Positions 8,764 to 16,439 of a stretch of DNA of 64,000 nt are shown here, piece after piece (position 1 is the first letter of the stretch; every line of letters begins with the position of its first letter). The stretch is taken from assembly GCA_036307185.1 (NCBI GenBank), contig JAXJYC010000029.1, positions 248,001 through 312,000 on the forward strand, written 5' to 3'. The DNA comes from SVEL01 sp017381055. GTDB taxonomy: Bacteria > Bacillota > Clostridia > Lachnospirales > Lachnospiraceae. A program made the translations under genes and the position numbers. The notes below the pieces were generated by a model that did not search any database, was not told where the DNA came from, and saw only the letters and a program-made list of their open reading frames with translations.

Positions 8764-8793
8764 TATTATATTTAATATAAACTTCCCAAGCAC

Positions 8794-8826
8794 AAAAAAG
8801 CTTCCCAAGAAACCTTGAGAAGCTTT
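8794..8826 (-). terminator. Intrinsic terminator after the GGGtGRT gene
   Basis: A 12-bp stem with one wobble (8825-8814 with 8809-8798) and a short loop is followed by six T (8799-8794). A 15-bp palindrome (8839-8853) sits between the stop codon and this hairpin. Confidence 0.85.
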
Positions 8827-8875
8827 AATTTTATTCGTAGTTACTATGTAACTGCGATTTGTTTTTATTATTTAA

Positions 8876-9886
8876 TTAGAACTTACCCTGCTCTGCTGCT
8901 TCCTGAATAGAAACTGCAACTGCAACTGTCATACCAACCATTGGGTTGTTACCTGCACCGATAAGACCCATCATCTCAACGTGAGCTGGAACTGATGAAG
9001 AACCTGCGAACTGTGCATCTGAATGCATACGTCCCATTGTATCTGTCATACCGTATGAAGCAGGACCTGCTGCCATGTTATCTGGGTGAAGTGTTCTACC
9101 TGTACCACCACCTGATGCTACTGAGAAGTACTTCTTACCCTGCTCGATACATTCCTTCTTGTAAGTACCTGCAACTGGATGCTGGAATCTTGTAGGGTTT
9201 GTTGAGTTACCTGTGATAGATACATCAACACCTTCCTTATGCATAATAGCAACACCTTCACAAACATCGTTTGCACCGTAGCAGTTAACCTTAGCTCTAA
9301 GACCTTCTGAGTAAGACTTTCTAGAAACTTCCTTAACTGTGTTTGTATATGGATCGTACTCTGTCTCTACGAATGTGAAACCATTGATACGAGAGATGAT
9401 CTGAGCAGCGTCCTTACCAAGACCATTTAAGATAACTCTTAAAGGCTTCTGACGAACCTTGTTAGCCTTCTCTGCGATACCGATAGCACCTTCAGCTGCT
9501 GCGAATGACTCGTGACCAGCTAAGAATGCGAAACACTCTGTCTCTTCCTCAAGTAACATCTTACCAAGGTTACCATGACCGATACCTACCTTACGTGTAT
9601 CAGCAACTGAACCTGGGATACAGAATGCCTGAAGACCTTCACCGATAGCTGCTGCTGCATCAGCTGCCTTCTTGCAACCCTTCTTAATAGCGATTGCTGC
9701 ACCTACGATGTAAGCCCAACAAGCGTTCTCAAAACAGATTGGCTGGATGCCCTTGATCTGATTGTAAACATCAAGACCTGCATCCTTTGTAATTTTCTCT
9801 GCTTCTTCAATAGAAGCGATTCCATAGCTATTTAAAACAGAATTGATTTTGTCAATTCTTCTTTCATATGATTCAAATAATGCCAT
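8876..9886 (-). CDS. GGGtGRT family protein (function unknown)
   Basis: The 336-residue soluble protein contains the signature GGGTGRT at residues 259-265, followed by a Gly/Met-rich conserved region to the end. NCBI names such proteins GGGtGRT protein. It has eight cysteines (51, 56, 71, 89, 118, 202, 209, 246) and no signal peptide. It lies 18 bp downstream of the IscU-like gene and shares one terminator with it, so the two are very likely co-expressed. Strong GGAGG ribosome sites suggest a well-translated pair. The partnership points to iron-sulfur or sulfur chemistry, but no reaction can be assigned. Confidence 0.88.
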   Translation of the reverse strand: MALFESYERRIDKINSVLNSYGIASIEEAEKITKDAGLDVYNQIKGIQPICFENACWAYIVGAAIAIKKGCKKAADAAAAIGEGLQAFCIPGSVADTRKVGIGHGNLGKMLLEEETECFAFLAGHESFAAAEGAIGIAEKANKVRQKPLRVILNGLGKDAAQIISRINGFTFVETEYDPYTNTVKEVSRKSYSEGLRAKVNCYGANDVCEGVAIMHKEGVDVSITGNSTNPTRFQHPVAGTYKKECIEQGKKYFSVASGGGTGRTLHPDNMAAGPASYGMTDTMGRMHSDAQFAGSSSVPAHVEMMGLIGAGNNPMVGMTVAVAVSIQEAAEQGKF

Positions 9887-9904
9887 TATAATGTCCTCCT
9901 TCTA

Positions 9905-10597
9905 TTACTCTTCTCTTGGATCGATAATCTTAACTGCATCTGCAACTCTACCATACTGACCCTTTGACTTCTCCCAAGCTGTGTTAGGATCGTCGCCCTT
10001 CTTGATGAAATCTGTCATCTTTCCAAGGCTTACGAACTGATAACCAATGATATGGTCTTCAGCATCAAGAGCAATACCTGTTACATAACCTTCAGCCATC
10101 TCAAGGTAACGAGGACCTTTCTTAAGTGTTCCGTACATTGTACCAACCTGTGAACGGAGACCCTTTCCTAAGTCTTCAAGACCTGCACCTACTGGAAGTC
10201 CATCCTCTGAGAATGCAGACTGTGTACGACCGTAAACGATCTGTAAGAATAACTCTCTCATAGCTGTATTAATAGCATCACAAACTAAGTCTGTGTTTAA
10301 AGCTTCCATAACTGTTAAACCTGGTAAGATTTCTGAAGCCATAGCAGCTGAGTGTGTCATACCTGAACAACCAATTGTCTCAACTAATGCTTCCTGAATG
10401 ATACCTTCCTTAACATTAAGAGTAAGCTTACAAGCACCCTGCTGTGGAGCACACCAGCCTACACCGTGTGTTAAACCAGAGATATCCTTTACTTCTTTAT
10501 TTTTTACCCATCTTCCTTCTGTAGGAACTGGAGCTGCGCCATGATGAACGCCCTGTGCCACTGGACACATTTTTTCAACTTCATGTGAATAAATCAT
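9905..10597 (-). CDS. IscU/NifU-like iron-sulfur scaffold protein, extended form
   Basis: The 230-residue protein has an IscU-type core: Cys49/Cys56, GCSGMTHSAAMASE (Cys77, resembling the GCG-x-A-I-A-S-S segment of IscU) and LVCDAIN (Cys106). These give the usual three cluster-binding cysteines. Unlike classical IscU (about 130-150 residues) it has a Cys-containing N-terminal extension (Cys11) and a C-terminal extension of about 90 residues. No cysteine desulfurase or suf genes are nearby; the partner is the GGGtGRT gene. The family and pairing are known in clostridia, but the role is not settled. Confidence 0.85.
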   Translation of the reverse strand: MIYSHEVEKMCPVAQGVHHGAAPVPTEGRWVKNKEVKDISGLTHGVGWCAPQQGACKLTLNVKEGIIQEALVETIGCSGMTHSAAMASEILPGLTVMEALNTDLVCDAINTAMRELFLQIVYGRTQSAFSEDGLPVGAGLEDLGKGLRSQVGTMYGTLKKGPRYLEMAEGYVTGIALDAEDHIIGYQFVSLGKMTDFIKKGDDPNTAWEKSKGQYGRVADAVKIIDPREE

Positions 10598-10642
10598 TAT
10601 AAATCTCCTTTCGAAAATTGATACTTCTACTTATTTTCTCAT

Positions 10643-10678
10643 AAAAAGCAAAAATAGTCTACACTATTTTTGCTTTTT
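10643..10678 (-). terminator. Intrinsic terminator after eutH
   Basis: A 16-bp perfect stem (10678-10663 with 10658-10643) closes on a 4-nt loop and ends in a T tract, 22 bp after the eutH stop. It separates eutH from the IscU-like gene. Confidence 0.88.
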
Positions 10679-10684
10679 TGACAA
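10656..10684 (-). promoter_or_regulatory. Possible promoter of the IscU-like/GGGtGRT pair, inside the eutH terminator
   Basis: TTGTCA (10684-10679), a 17-bp spacer and TAGACT (10661-10656) overlap the eutH terminator. Only about 60 bp separate this site from the IscU-like start, and no better promoter is visible. The -10 matches only 4 of 6 positions, so this is a weak call. Confidence 0.4.
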
Positions 10685-10699
10685 GATTTTTGTATTATA

Positions 10700-11776
10700 T
10701 TATTTCATTTTCTCTGCACTAGTTAATGCAGCTAATAACATTGCTATGAGTCCAGCAGATATTTTTCCTATTATAAGAGTTGTAATCATATTAGGTGCCA
10801 CAGATGATGTAAAACCTAAATGTGCTCCCAATGTCGCAGCCGCACACACAAGCCACGCACTATTTATCACCTTACCTCTTGGATTCATACCTTTTATCAT
10901 AGAAAATACTGGAACTGAATTAGCTAACGCCACAATCAAACCTAACATACTTTCTGCGTTCAAGCCAAAGAAATCACCTATGTAATCCAAAGGCTTTGAA
11001 AGAATCCATTTAATAACCTTTATAATTGGGTAACTACCCATAAGAATTATTCCTATATCTATTAGAACTCTTCCACCCTCAGTAAGCGGTGCCATTCCTG
11101 AAACTATAGTTATTCCTGTTAAATGTTTAAAAGCCGCTAATGCAATACCTGCTATTGCTACAATATTTAATAACTTTCCAAATATTTCAAAGGCCTTTAT
11201 CATAAATTTTTGAAAAAATATCAAACCTATAATCAACACAACTGCGAATATAAGTAATGGAATACAGTTTATAAGTAGCTTCTTAAAAGCAATCCCATAA
11301 AACAAACCAGAAATTATAGTTCCAAACGGCATTGCTATAATACCTAGCATAACTCCCTTGAAGAAAAACTTATAATCCTTTTCTTCTATTAGCCCTACAC
11401 CCACAGGAATAGCAAACACTATTGTGCAACCAATCATAGATGCAACTGTCGTACCTGCAAGTAATCCAATAGTTTTATCAACTGCAAGACTAGTAGCTAA
11501 AGTATAACCTCCCATATCATTCGCTAATATTGCACCAAACATAGCAGGATCAATACCATATCTTTTAAATAACGGAGTTATAATCGGTGCTAAAACCTTA
11601 GCAATAACTGGCGCAAAAGAAATAATTCCAATAATTGTAAACCCTATACTTCCTATACATTTAAAGCCATCTTCAAGCTCCTTGCCTAGCCCTAGCTTAT
11701 TACCAATAATTTTATCAATGGCACCTATAATTATGCCAGTTGCCATTATAAACATTACAATATCATTAAAACTCAT
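10700..11776 (-). CDS. eutH: EutH-type ethanolamine transporter (solitary)
   Basis: The 358-residue, highly hydrophobic protein has about ten membrane helices. It carries EutH-like segments such as AILANDMGGY, GVGLIEEKDY and a C-terminal GFTSSVAPNM. EutH imports or facilitates uptake of ethanolamine. It stands alone between its own leader and terminator. No eutBC ammonia-lyase, shell protein, EutVW regulator or EutT gene is in the window. It may serve an operon elsewhere or have a different amine substrate. The start follows a GGAGG site. Confidence 0.88.
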   Translation of the reverse strand: MSFNDIVMFIMATGIIIGAIDKIIGNKLGLGKELEDGFKCIGSIGFTIIGIISFAPVIAKVLAPIITPLFKRYGIDPAMFGAILANDMGGYTLATSLAVDKTIGLLAGTTVASMIGCTIVFAIPVGVGLIEEKDYKFFFKGVMLGIIAMPFGTIISGLFYGIAFKKLLINCIPLLIFAVVLIIGLIFFQKFMIKAFEIFGKLLNIVAIAGIALAAFKHLTGITIVSGMAPLTEGGRVLIDIGIILMGSYPIIKVIKWILSKPLDYIGDFFGLNAESMLGLIVALANSVPVFSMIKGMNPRGKVINSAWLVCAAATLGAHLGFTSSVAPNMITTLIIGKISAGLIAMLLAALTSAEKMK

Positions 11777-11840
11777 ATTACTTTACCTCCAAAGTATATT
11801 GGTTGTTTAACATTTTACCTTAGTATATATAAATTAACAA

Positions 11841-11869
11841 TATACATTTTTGTATTTCTATGGTATTAT
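11841..11869 (+). promoter_or_regulatory. Promoter of the HTH regulator gene
   Basis: TATACA (11841-11846), a 17-bp spacer ending in TGG and TATTAT (11864-11869) form an extended -10 promoter. The start site would fall near 11876. Confidence 0.55.
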
Positions 11870-11873
11870 AGTC

Positions 11874-11917
11874 ATAGTTTTTCTACCCGTTTGAATGGTT
11901 AAATATAAGAAAACTAT
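11874..11917. promoter_or_regulatory. Dyad at the HTH gene start site (possible autoregulatory operator)
   Basis: ATAGTTTTTCT (11874-11884) and AAGAAAACTAT (11907-11917) form an inverted repeat matching at 9 of 11 positions. It begins at the predicted start of transcription of the HTH gene. Confidence 0.4.
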
Positions 11918-11944
11918 CTATAGATTAAAGTGAGGTATATATAC

Positions 11945-12481
11945 ATGGGACTTTTTAATTTTAAAAAACGTAAAATTAAGAAAAAGCGTGCGCAGCTTTG
12001 TGAAGATATCGAGATATTTATCCAAGTTCATTTTGTACGCGAAAGAAATAACGCAAAAAATAAGTACAACACTCTTAGCTTAAAGAGTGATCCAGACAGA
12101 GATGCTTGTAAGGAATGGTATGAAAACCATGGTAATCCAAAGACTTTTAGTGAAATTGTTTTAGCTTATATAAAGGCTTCTGAGTTAAAAGAAGAACAAA
12201 TCTGTGATAAATGTGGTTTTGAAAAAAGTTTTATCTCTAAACTTAGAAATGAAAAGAACTATCACCCAAGCAAGGGCGAGGCTGTTCTATTTGCTATGGC
12301 ATTTAAACTTAACTTTGAGGAAACTAAAGCCTTACTTATGTCTGCAGAACATGCTCTTACAAATTCTTCTAAGGAAGATCTTATTATTCGTTATTTTATC
12401 GAGCAAAAAGAATATAGCATAAACAATCTTAATTATGTATTAGAGAAGTTTTGCGAATTAAAAATTAAAGATATTATATAA
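11945..12481 (+). CDS. Small basic HTH-domain protein, unknown role
   Basis: The 178-residue protein has a very basic N-terminus (FKKRKIKKKRAQ), a helical middle, and an XRE-like helix-turn-helix around residues 75-110 (EEQICDKCGFEKSFISKLRN). A helical C-terminal region follows. The HTH plus C-terminal part resembles a module sometimes fused to macro or other signalling domains in Firmicutes, but here it stands alone. I chose the ATG at 11945, with AGTGAGG 9 nt upstream, over an upstream GTG inside that site. It is one of only two plus-strand genes and has its own promoter and terminator. DNA binding is inferred and the target is unknown. Confidence 0.7.
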   Translation: MGLFNFKKRKIKKKRAQLCEDIEIFIQVHFVRERNNAKNKYNTLSLKSDPDRDACKEWYENHGNPKTFSEIVLAYIKASELKEEQICDKCGFEKSFISKLRNEKNYHPSKGEAVLFAMAFKLNFEETKALLMSAEHALTNSSKEDLIIRYFIEQKEYSINNLNYVLEKFCELKIKDII

Positions 12482-12509
12482 AAAAATCCCCTTCCAAAGG
12501 GGATTTTTT
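12481..12509. terminator. Bidirectional terminator between convergent genes
   Basis: TCCCC (12487-12491) pairs with GGGGA (12499-12503), flanked by A6 and T6 tracts that extend the stem and serve both strands. Confidence 0.85.
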
Positions 12510-12526
12510 ATGCTCATTATAATTTT

Positions 12527-12886
12527 TTACGATTTCGAAACCAAAATCAATATTCCACCAACCAAAATCAATGGAGCAAATACCGTAATCATACCCATCA
12601 ATATAATGCATACAGCATTTAATGCACTAAGTAAAACCGAAAAATAGCAACCAAGCCTTGCTGTTTTTCCGCATTTCTTCATATATTGGAAATTAACAAT
12701 AATAACAATAAGATATATTACAACAAGTACTATTCCTAAAAGATCCATTAATGTTTCAAATGCACTAGTATAATGGTAATCTACAACCATACTATGTATA
12801 ACAATTGTTCCAGTCTGTAATAAAAAATAAATAATTGATGCAATACCTGCTATAACCGCCAAAATTCCATTAACAATTTTATTCAT
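12527..12886 (-). CDS. Small hypothetical membrane protein
   Basis: The 119-residue product is almost wholly hydrophobic, with about four predicted membrane helices (near 6-26, 46-66, 80-98 and 99-116) joined by short polar loops. I do not recognise a family. It lies 18 bp after the zinc-ribbon membrane protein gene and probably shares its transcript. The ATG has a GAGGGA ribosome site. Confidence 0.65.
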   Translation of the reverse strand: MNKIVNGILAVIAGIASIIYFLLQTGTIVIHSMVVDYHYTSAFETLMDLLGIVLVVIYLIVIIVNFQYMKKCGKTARLGCYFSVLLSALNAVCIILMGMITVFAPLILVGGILILVSKS

Positions 12887-12904
12887 AACAATCCCTCACT
12901 TACT

Positions 12905-13510
12905 CTATATCTCTTCTCTACAAAAATAACAATTATATTTCTTAGCTCTTGATCTTGGCACAATATTTTCAGCACCACAGTACTTGCATGTAACCTTTTC
13001 ATCATAAGCACTAGTTACTGCAGCATTATCACCATTTATACCATATGTATTATATCCATTACTACTGTATGTTGTAGTATTAAAATTCTTATTAGCCTCT
13101 TCCATTTTAGAATATGAAGTCTTTGGTAGATCAGCTTTCATCTGCTGCTTTCTTTCAATGTAGGCTTCTTTTCTATCCTCGAAACGCTCATGAACCGACG
13201 CTTCTCCAATAGGCTGAACCTTATGCTCATAAGCATGTGTATGTCCACCATTATTAGGCATATTCATTGCTGTTCCATTTAATGTCTGCTGACTATAATG
13301 AGAATTAATTGTTTGATACTTTGAAGGTGGTGCACTAGCTGGACCTCGCTGATTCATTCTCTGTTGCTGAACAATATCAGACATTTTGCCTCCAATACCT
13401 TTTGAATTCTTCACCGCTTTAACAATCATCACAATTATAAATACCCATACAAAAATAGGTATTAATGCCCCTATTATATAAATTAGTCCAAATCCAAATC
13501 CAAAACCCAT
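12905..13510 (-). CDS. Membrane-anchored zinc-ribbon protein, unknown function
   Basis: The 201-residue protein starts with a Gly/Phe-rich segment and one or two membrane helices (about 7-32). A long polar, probably disordered region with many Gln, Asn and Ser follows. It ends in a C-terminal zinc ribbon with two Cys-x2-Cys knuckles (CKYC and CYFC) in the last 30 residues. No catalytic motif is visible. It is flanked closely by two other small membrane protein genes (37 and 18 bp away), suggesting a three-gene unit. The start has a GGAAG site. Confidence 0.7.
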   Translation of the reverse strand: MGFGFGFGLIYIIGALIPIFVWVFIIVMIVKAVKNSKGIGGKMSDIVQQQRMNQRGPASAPPSKYQTINSHYSQQTLNGTAMNMPNNGGHTHAYEHKVQPIGEASVHERFEDRKEAYIERKQQMKADLPKTSYSKMEEANKNFNTTTYSSNGYNTYGINGDNAAVTSAYDEKVTCKYCGAENIVPRSRAKKYNCYFCREEI

Positions 13511-13547
13511 ATACCCTACTTCCTTTCATCCAAAAATACATATGATA

Positions 13548-13928
13548 TTATATATATTCATGATGTAAAGTGTCAATGGCTTTTTGTTCCCAATACCTCT
13601 TACTTCTACCATACATAGCAAGCATTACGAACCCTACAGGTAATAAATAAACAAGCTGCATAAACATAAGTAAAATTAGTATAAAAGTAGACTGTACAAA
13701 TATAGCCACAACTAATCCTGCAAAGATACAACCTAAATATAATGAAAACACATTTTCCGACATAACATTGTATCTATTCATTATACTCATCTCTTTTTTA
13801 CTATCCCCATCAAACTCTATTCTGCTTGGACTAATACATGAACAAAACTGTATAAGATATATTGCAAGCACCACCACTACAAAAAGTGGAAAATAAAATA
13901 AGTTATCAAAAATAAATTGTGTATTCAT
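13548..13928 (-). CDS. Small hypothetical membrane protein
   Basis: The product (126 residues) has three predicted membrane helices (about 12-30, 62-80 and 82-106) and a charged central loop and tail. No family is recognised. I chose the ATG at 13928, with GGAGG 8 nt upstream; an upstream TTG in the same frame is less likely. It is the first gene of the three-gene membrane cluster ending at 12527. Confidence 0.65.
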   Translation of the reverse strand: MNTQFIFDNLFYFPLFVVVVLAIYLIQFCSCISPSRIEFDGDSKKEMSIMNRYNVMSENVFSLYLGCIFAGLVVAIFVQSTFILILLMFMQLVYLLPVGFVMLAMYGRSKRYWEQKAIDTLHHEYI

Positions 13929-13971
13929 AATCAATTCCTCCCAAATGTATTATCATCTTGGGTATATATTA

Positions 13972-14006
13972 CAAAAGGTGTAGTCCAAAAATTCGGACTA
14001 CACCTT
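13972..14006 (-). terminator. Intrinsic terminator after the ABC-F gene
   Basis: A perfect 12-bp stem (14006-13995 with 13986-13975) with an 8-nt loop runs into TTTT, 25 bp after the ABC-F stop. Confidence 0.88.
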
Positions 14007-14031
14007 CTTATTTTTATTATATATTTTTAAT

Positions 14032-15585
14032 TTACGCAAGTAATGAATACTCTTCAAGATTCCATACCTTATCAACAAGACCTTCGTAAAACTCAGGCTC
14101 ATGACAAACGATAAGTACAGCACCCTTGTACTCCTTAAGAGCTCTCTTTAACTCATCCTTAGCATCTACATCAAGATGGTTTGTAGGCTCATCAAGAAGT
14201 AAGATATTAGTCTCATTGTTAATAAGCTTACAAAGTCTAACCTTTGCCTGCTCACCACCAGATAATACTCTAACTTGGCTCTCAATATGCTTAGTTGTAA
14301 GACCACACTTAGCTAATGCTGAACGCACCTCATACTGTGTATAAGATGGGAACTCTTCCCAAATTTCTTCGATACAAGTATTATTAGATGCCTTAATCTC
14401 CTGCTCAAAGTATCCCTTATAAAGGTAATCACCTAAAGCCGCCTTACCCTCAAGTGCTGGAATAAGACCAAGTACACTCTTTAAGAATGTTGTCTTACCG
14501 ATACCATTTGTTCCAACGATAGCAATCTTCTCGCCTCTCTCCATTCTAAGGTTCATAGGCTTAGAAAGTGGCTGGCTCTTATCATATCCAATAACTAAAT
14601 CAGTAGTTTCAAATATAACCTTGCCTGCTGCTCTAGCTTCCTTGAAATTAAACTCTGGCTTTGGCTTCTCCTTAGCAAGTTCTATAACATCCATCTTATC
14701 AAGCTTCTTCTGTCTAGACATAGCCATATTTCTAGTAGAAACTCTCGCCTTATTTCTAGCAACGAAATCCTTTAAGTCAGCGATTTCCTGCTGCTGACGA
14801 TTATATGCAGCCTCAAGCTGAGCCTTCTTCACTGCATAAACCTCCTGGAACTTATCATAATCACCAACGTAACGATTAAGCTCCTGATTTTCCATATGAT
14901 AAATAATATTAATAACACTATTTAAGAAAGGAATATCATGAGAGATAAGAATAAACGCACTCTCATACTCCTGTAAATATCTCTTAAGCCATTCAATATG
15001 ATTAGCATCTAAATGGTTAGTAGGCTCGTCAAGAAGTAAGATATCAGGTTTCTCAAGAAGTAACTTAGCAAGTAAAATCTTTGTTCTCTGTCCACCACTA
15101 AGCTCTGTTACGTCCTTATCAAGACCAAGTTCAAGAATACCTAATGCTCTAGCAACTTCCTCAACCTTCGCATCAATTACATAGAAATCATGATTAGTAA
15201 GCATATCCTGGATAGTTCCAAGCTCCTCCATCATAACATCCATCTCATCAGCAGAAGCCTCGCCAAGCTTATCACATATAGCGTTCATCTTCTCTTCCAT
15301 ATCAAAAAGCCACTTAAATGCAGAACGAAGAACATCACCAATAGTCATACCCTTTTCAAGTACTGCATGCTGATCTAAATATCCTACACGCACATTCTTA
15401 TTCCACTCTACATTACCTGCATCCGGAGTAAGCTTACCTGTAACAATATTCATAAATGTCGACTTACCTTCACCATTAGCACCGATAAGTCCAATATGTT
15501 CGCCCTTTAATAATCTAAAAGACACATTATCAAATATAGCTCTGTCACCAAAGCCATGACTAAGATTTTCTACATTAAGTACCAT
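14032..15585 (-). CDS. ABC-F family ATPase (YkpA/Uup-like)
   Basis: The 517-residue soluble protein has two ABC cassettes and no membrane helices. Walker A motifs are GANGEGKS (35-42) and GTNGIGKT; signatures are LSGGQ and LSGGE; both cassettes have LLLDEPTNHLD. A charged linker joins them. ABC-F proteins act on the ribosome, some as translation factors and some as antibiotic-protection proteins. The short linker and lack of a long arm fit a housekeeping YkpA/EttA-like member better than a resistance factor, but the specific role is open. It is a single-gene unit with its own terminator. Confidence 0.85.
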   Translation of the reverse strand: MVLNVENLSHGFGDRAIFDNVSFRLLKGEHIGLIGANGEGKSTFMNIVTGKLTPDAGNVEWNKNVRVGYLDQHAVLEKGMTIGDVLRSAFKWLFDMEEKMNAICDKLGEASADEMDVMMEELGTIQDMLTNHDFYVIDAKVEEVARALGILELGLDKDVTELSGGQRTKILLAKLLLEKPDILLLDEPTNHLDANHIEWLKRYLQEYESAFILISHDIPFLNSVINIIYHMENQELNRYVGDYDKFQEVYAVKKAQLEAAYNRQQQEIADLKDFVARNKARVSTRNMAMSRQKKLDKMDVIELAKEKPKPEFNFKEARAAGKVIFETTDLVIGYDKSQPLSKPMNLRMERGEKIAIVGTNGIGKTTFLKSVLGLIPALEGKAALGDYLYKGYFEQEIKASNNTCIEEIWEEFPSYTQYEVRSALAKCGLTTKHIESQVRVLSGGEQAKVRLCKLINNETNILLLDEPTNHLDVDAKDELKRALKEYKGAVLIVCHEPEFYEGLVDKVWNLEEYSLLA

Positions 15586-15794
15586 ATAATAACCAAACCT
15601 TTCAAAAAATAAATACGCATACCAATTTTAGCAGAAAGATGTCTAGTTTACAACTATACTTTTTTACAAAAATGCGTACATAACTCTTAACAATTCATTG
15701 AATCTATATTATACTTTTTCTAAGAGTCAGGTTGCATGAATAATGCGTAGAAAATAAACTTAAATATAAATCTTTTTAAGAAAGGACTACTAAA

Positions 15795-16316
15795 ATGAAT
15801 AGCATAAATATTCCTTCAGCTAATATAAAAAGCTTTATGAATAGCCTTCTCGTAGGCGATACATTTGATAAATTTCTCTTAGAGGAAGCTAGTATCACAA
15901 CATTTAACACATTTACCATAGATGGACATATTCAAAAGGATTTCTACTCAGAAGATGAGCTTACTACTCTTCCAGATAGCAGCTTATCTACTTGGGCTAA
16001 CATAAAGCCAATTTGCTTTAACCTAATTAAGGGTAGTAAATTACCTCTTAGGTTTAAAATAGTTCTTAAAGCTTCATCTAGTTATACAGAAAAACTATTA
16101 TCTGAAAATCCTTGCGGATTATCTCTTAAGGATGTTGGCGGCTTATATATTAACATTAGATATGATAGCAAGCACGGATTAAGCGGCGAAGAAGTTAATA
16201 CTGCTGCCTTAGATTGCATCTCAATGGCATCTCTTAATATATTTAGTATGGATAAAACACTTGAGAAAGCTTGGGATGGAGTTTGCGAGAAATATATTGG
16301 CGGAATGATTTCTTAA
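15795..16316 (+). CDS. DUF5721-like hypothetical protein
   Basis: The 173-residue soluble protein has no signal peptide or membrane helix. Its sequence (for example FTIDGHIQKDF near 42 and GGLYINIRYD near 114) resembles the Lachnospiraceae DUF5721 family, for which no function is known. It stands alone on the plus strand, divergent from the ABC-F gene, with AAGAAAGGA upstream of the ATG and a hairpin terminator after the stop. The family assignment is from memory and is moderate in confidence. Confidence 0.7.
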   Translation: MNSINIPSANIKSFMNSLLVGDTFDKFLLEEASITTFNTFTIDGHIQKDFYSEDELTTLPDSSLSTWANIKPICFNLIKGSKLPLRFKIVLKASSSYTEKLLSENPCGLSLKDVGGLYINIRYDSKHGLSGEEVNTAALDCISMASLNIFSMDKTLEKAWDGVCEKYIGGMIS

Positions 16317-16350
16317 ACTCTAATACATACTTTACATATGAATATAAACT

Positions 16351-16400
16351 AAGCCCCCTTAGTCAGATAAGTTATTAACCATTTCTAACTAAGAGGGCTT
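16351..16400. terminator. Terminator hairpin between convergent DUF5721-like and htpG genes
   Basis: Arms 16351-16363 and 16388-16400 form a 12-bp stem with one bulged mismatch. A T-rich tract follows on the plus strand; the minus-strand flank is less T-rich, so it serves the plus-strand gene best. Confidence 0.7.
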
Positions 16401-16439
16401 ATTATTATCTCATTTCTTCAAAATATTTCTTCATTGTGA

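Noticed and set aside
14032..15585. ABC-F gene as an antibiotic-resistance determinant
   Set aside because: No resistance context, mobile-element signals or long ribosome-protection linker are visible; a housekeeping role is more likely.
16351..16400. Hairpin as a strong terminator for htpG
   Set aside because: The minus-strand side is followed by AGTTTATATTC rather than a T run; it fits the plus-strand gene better.
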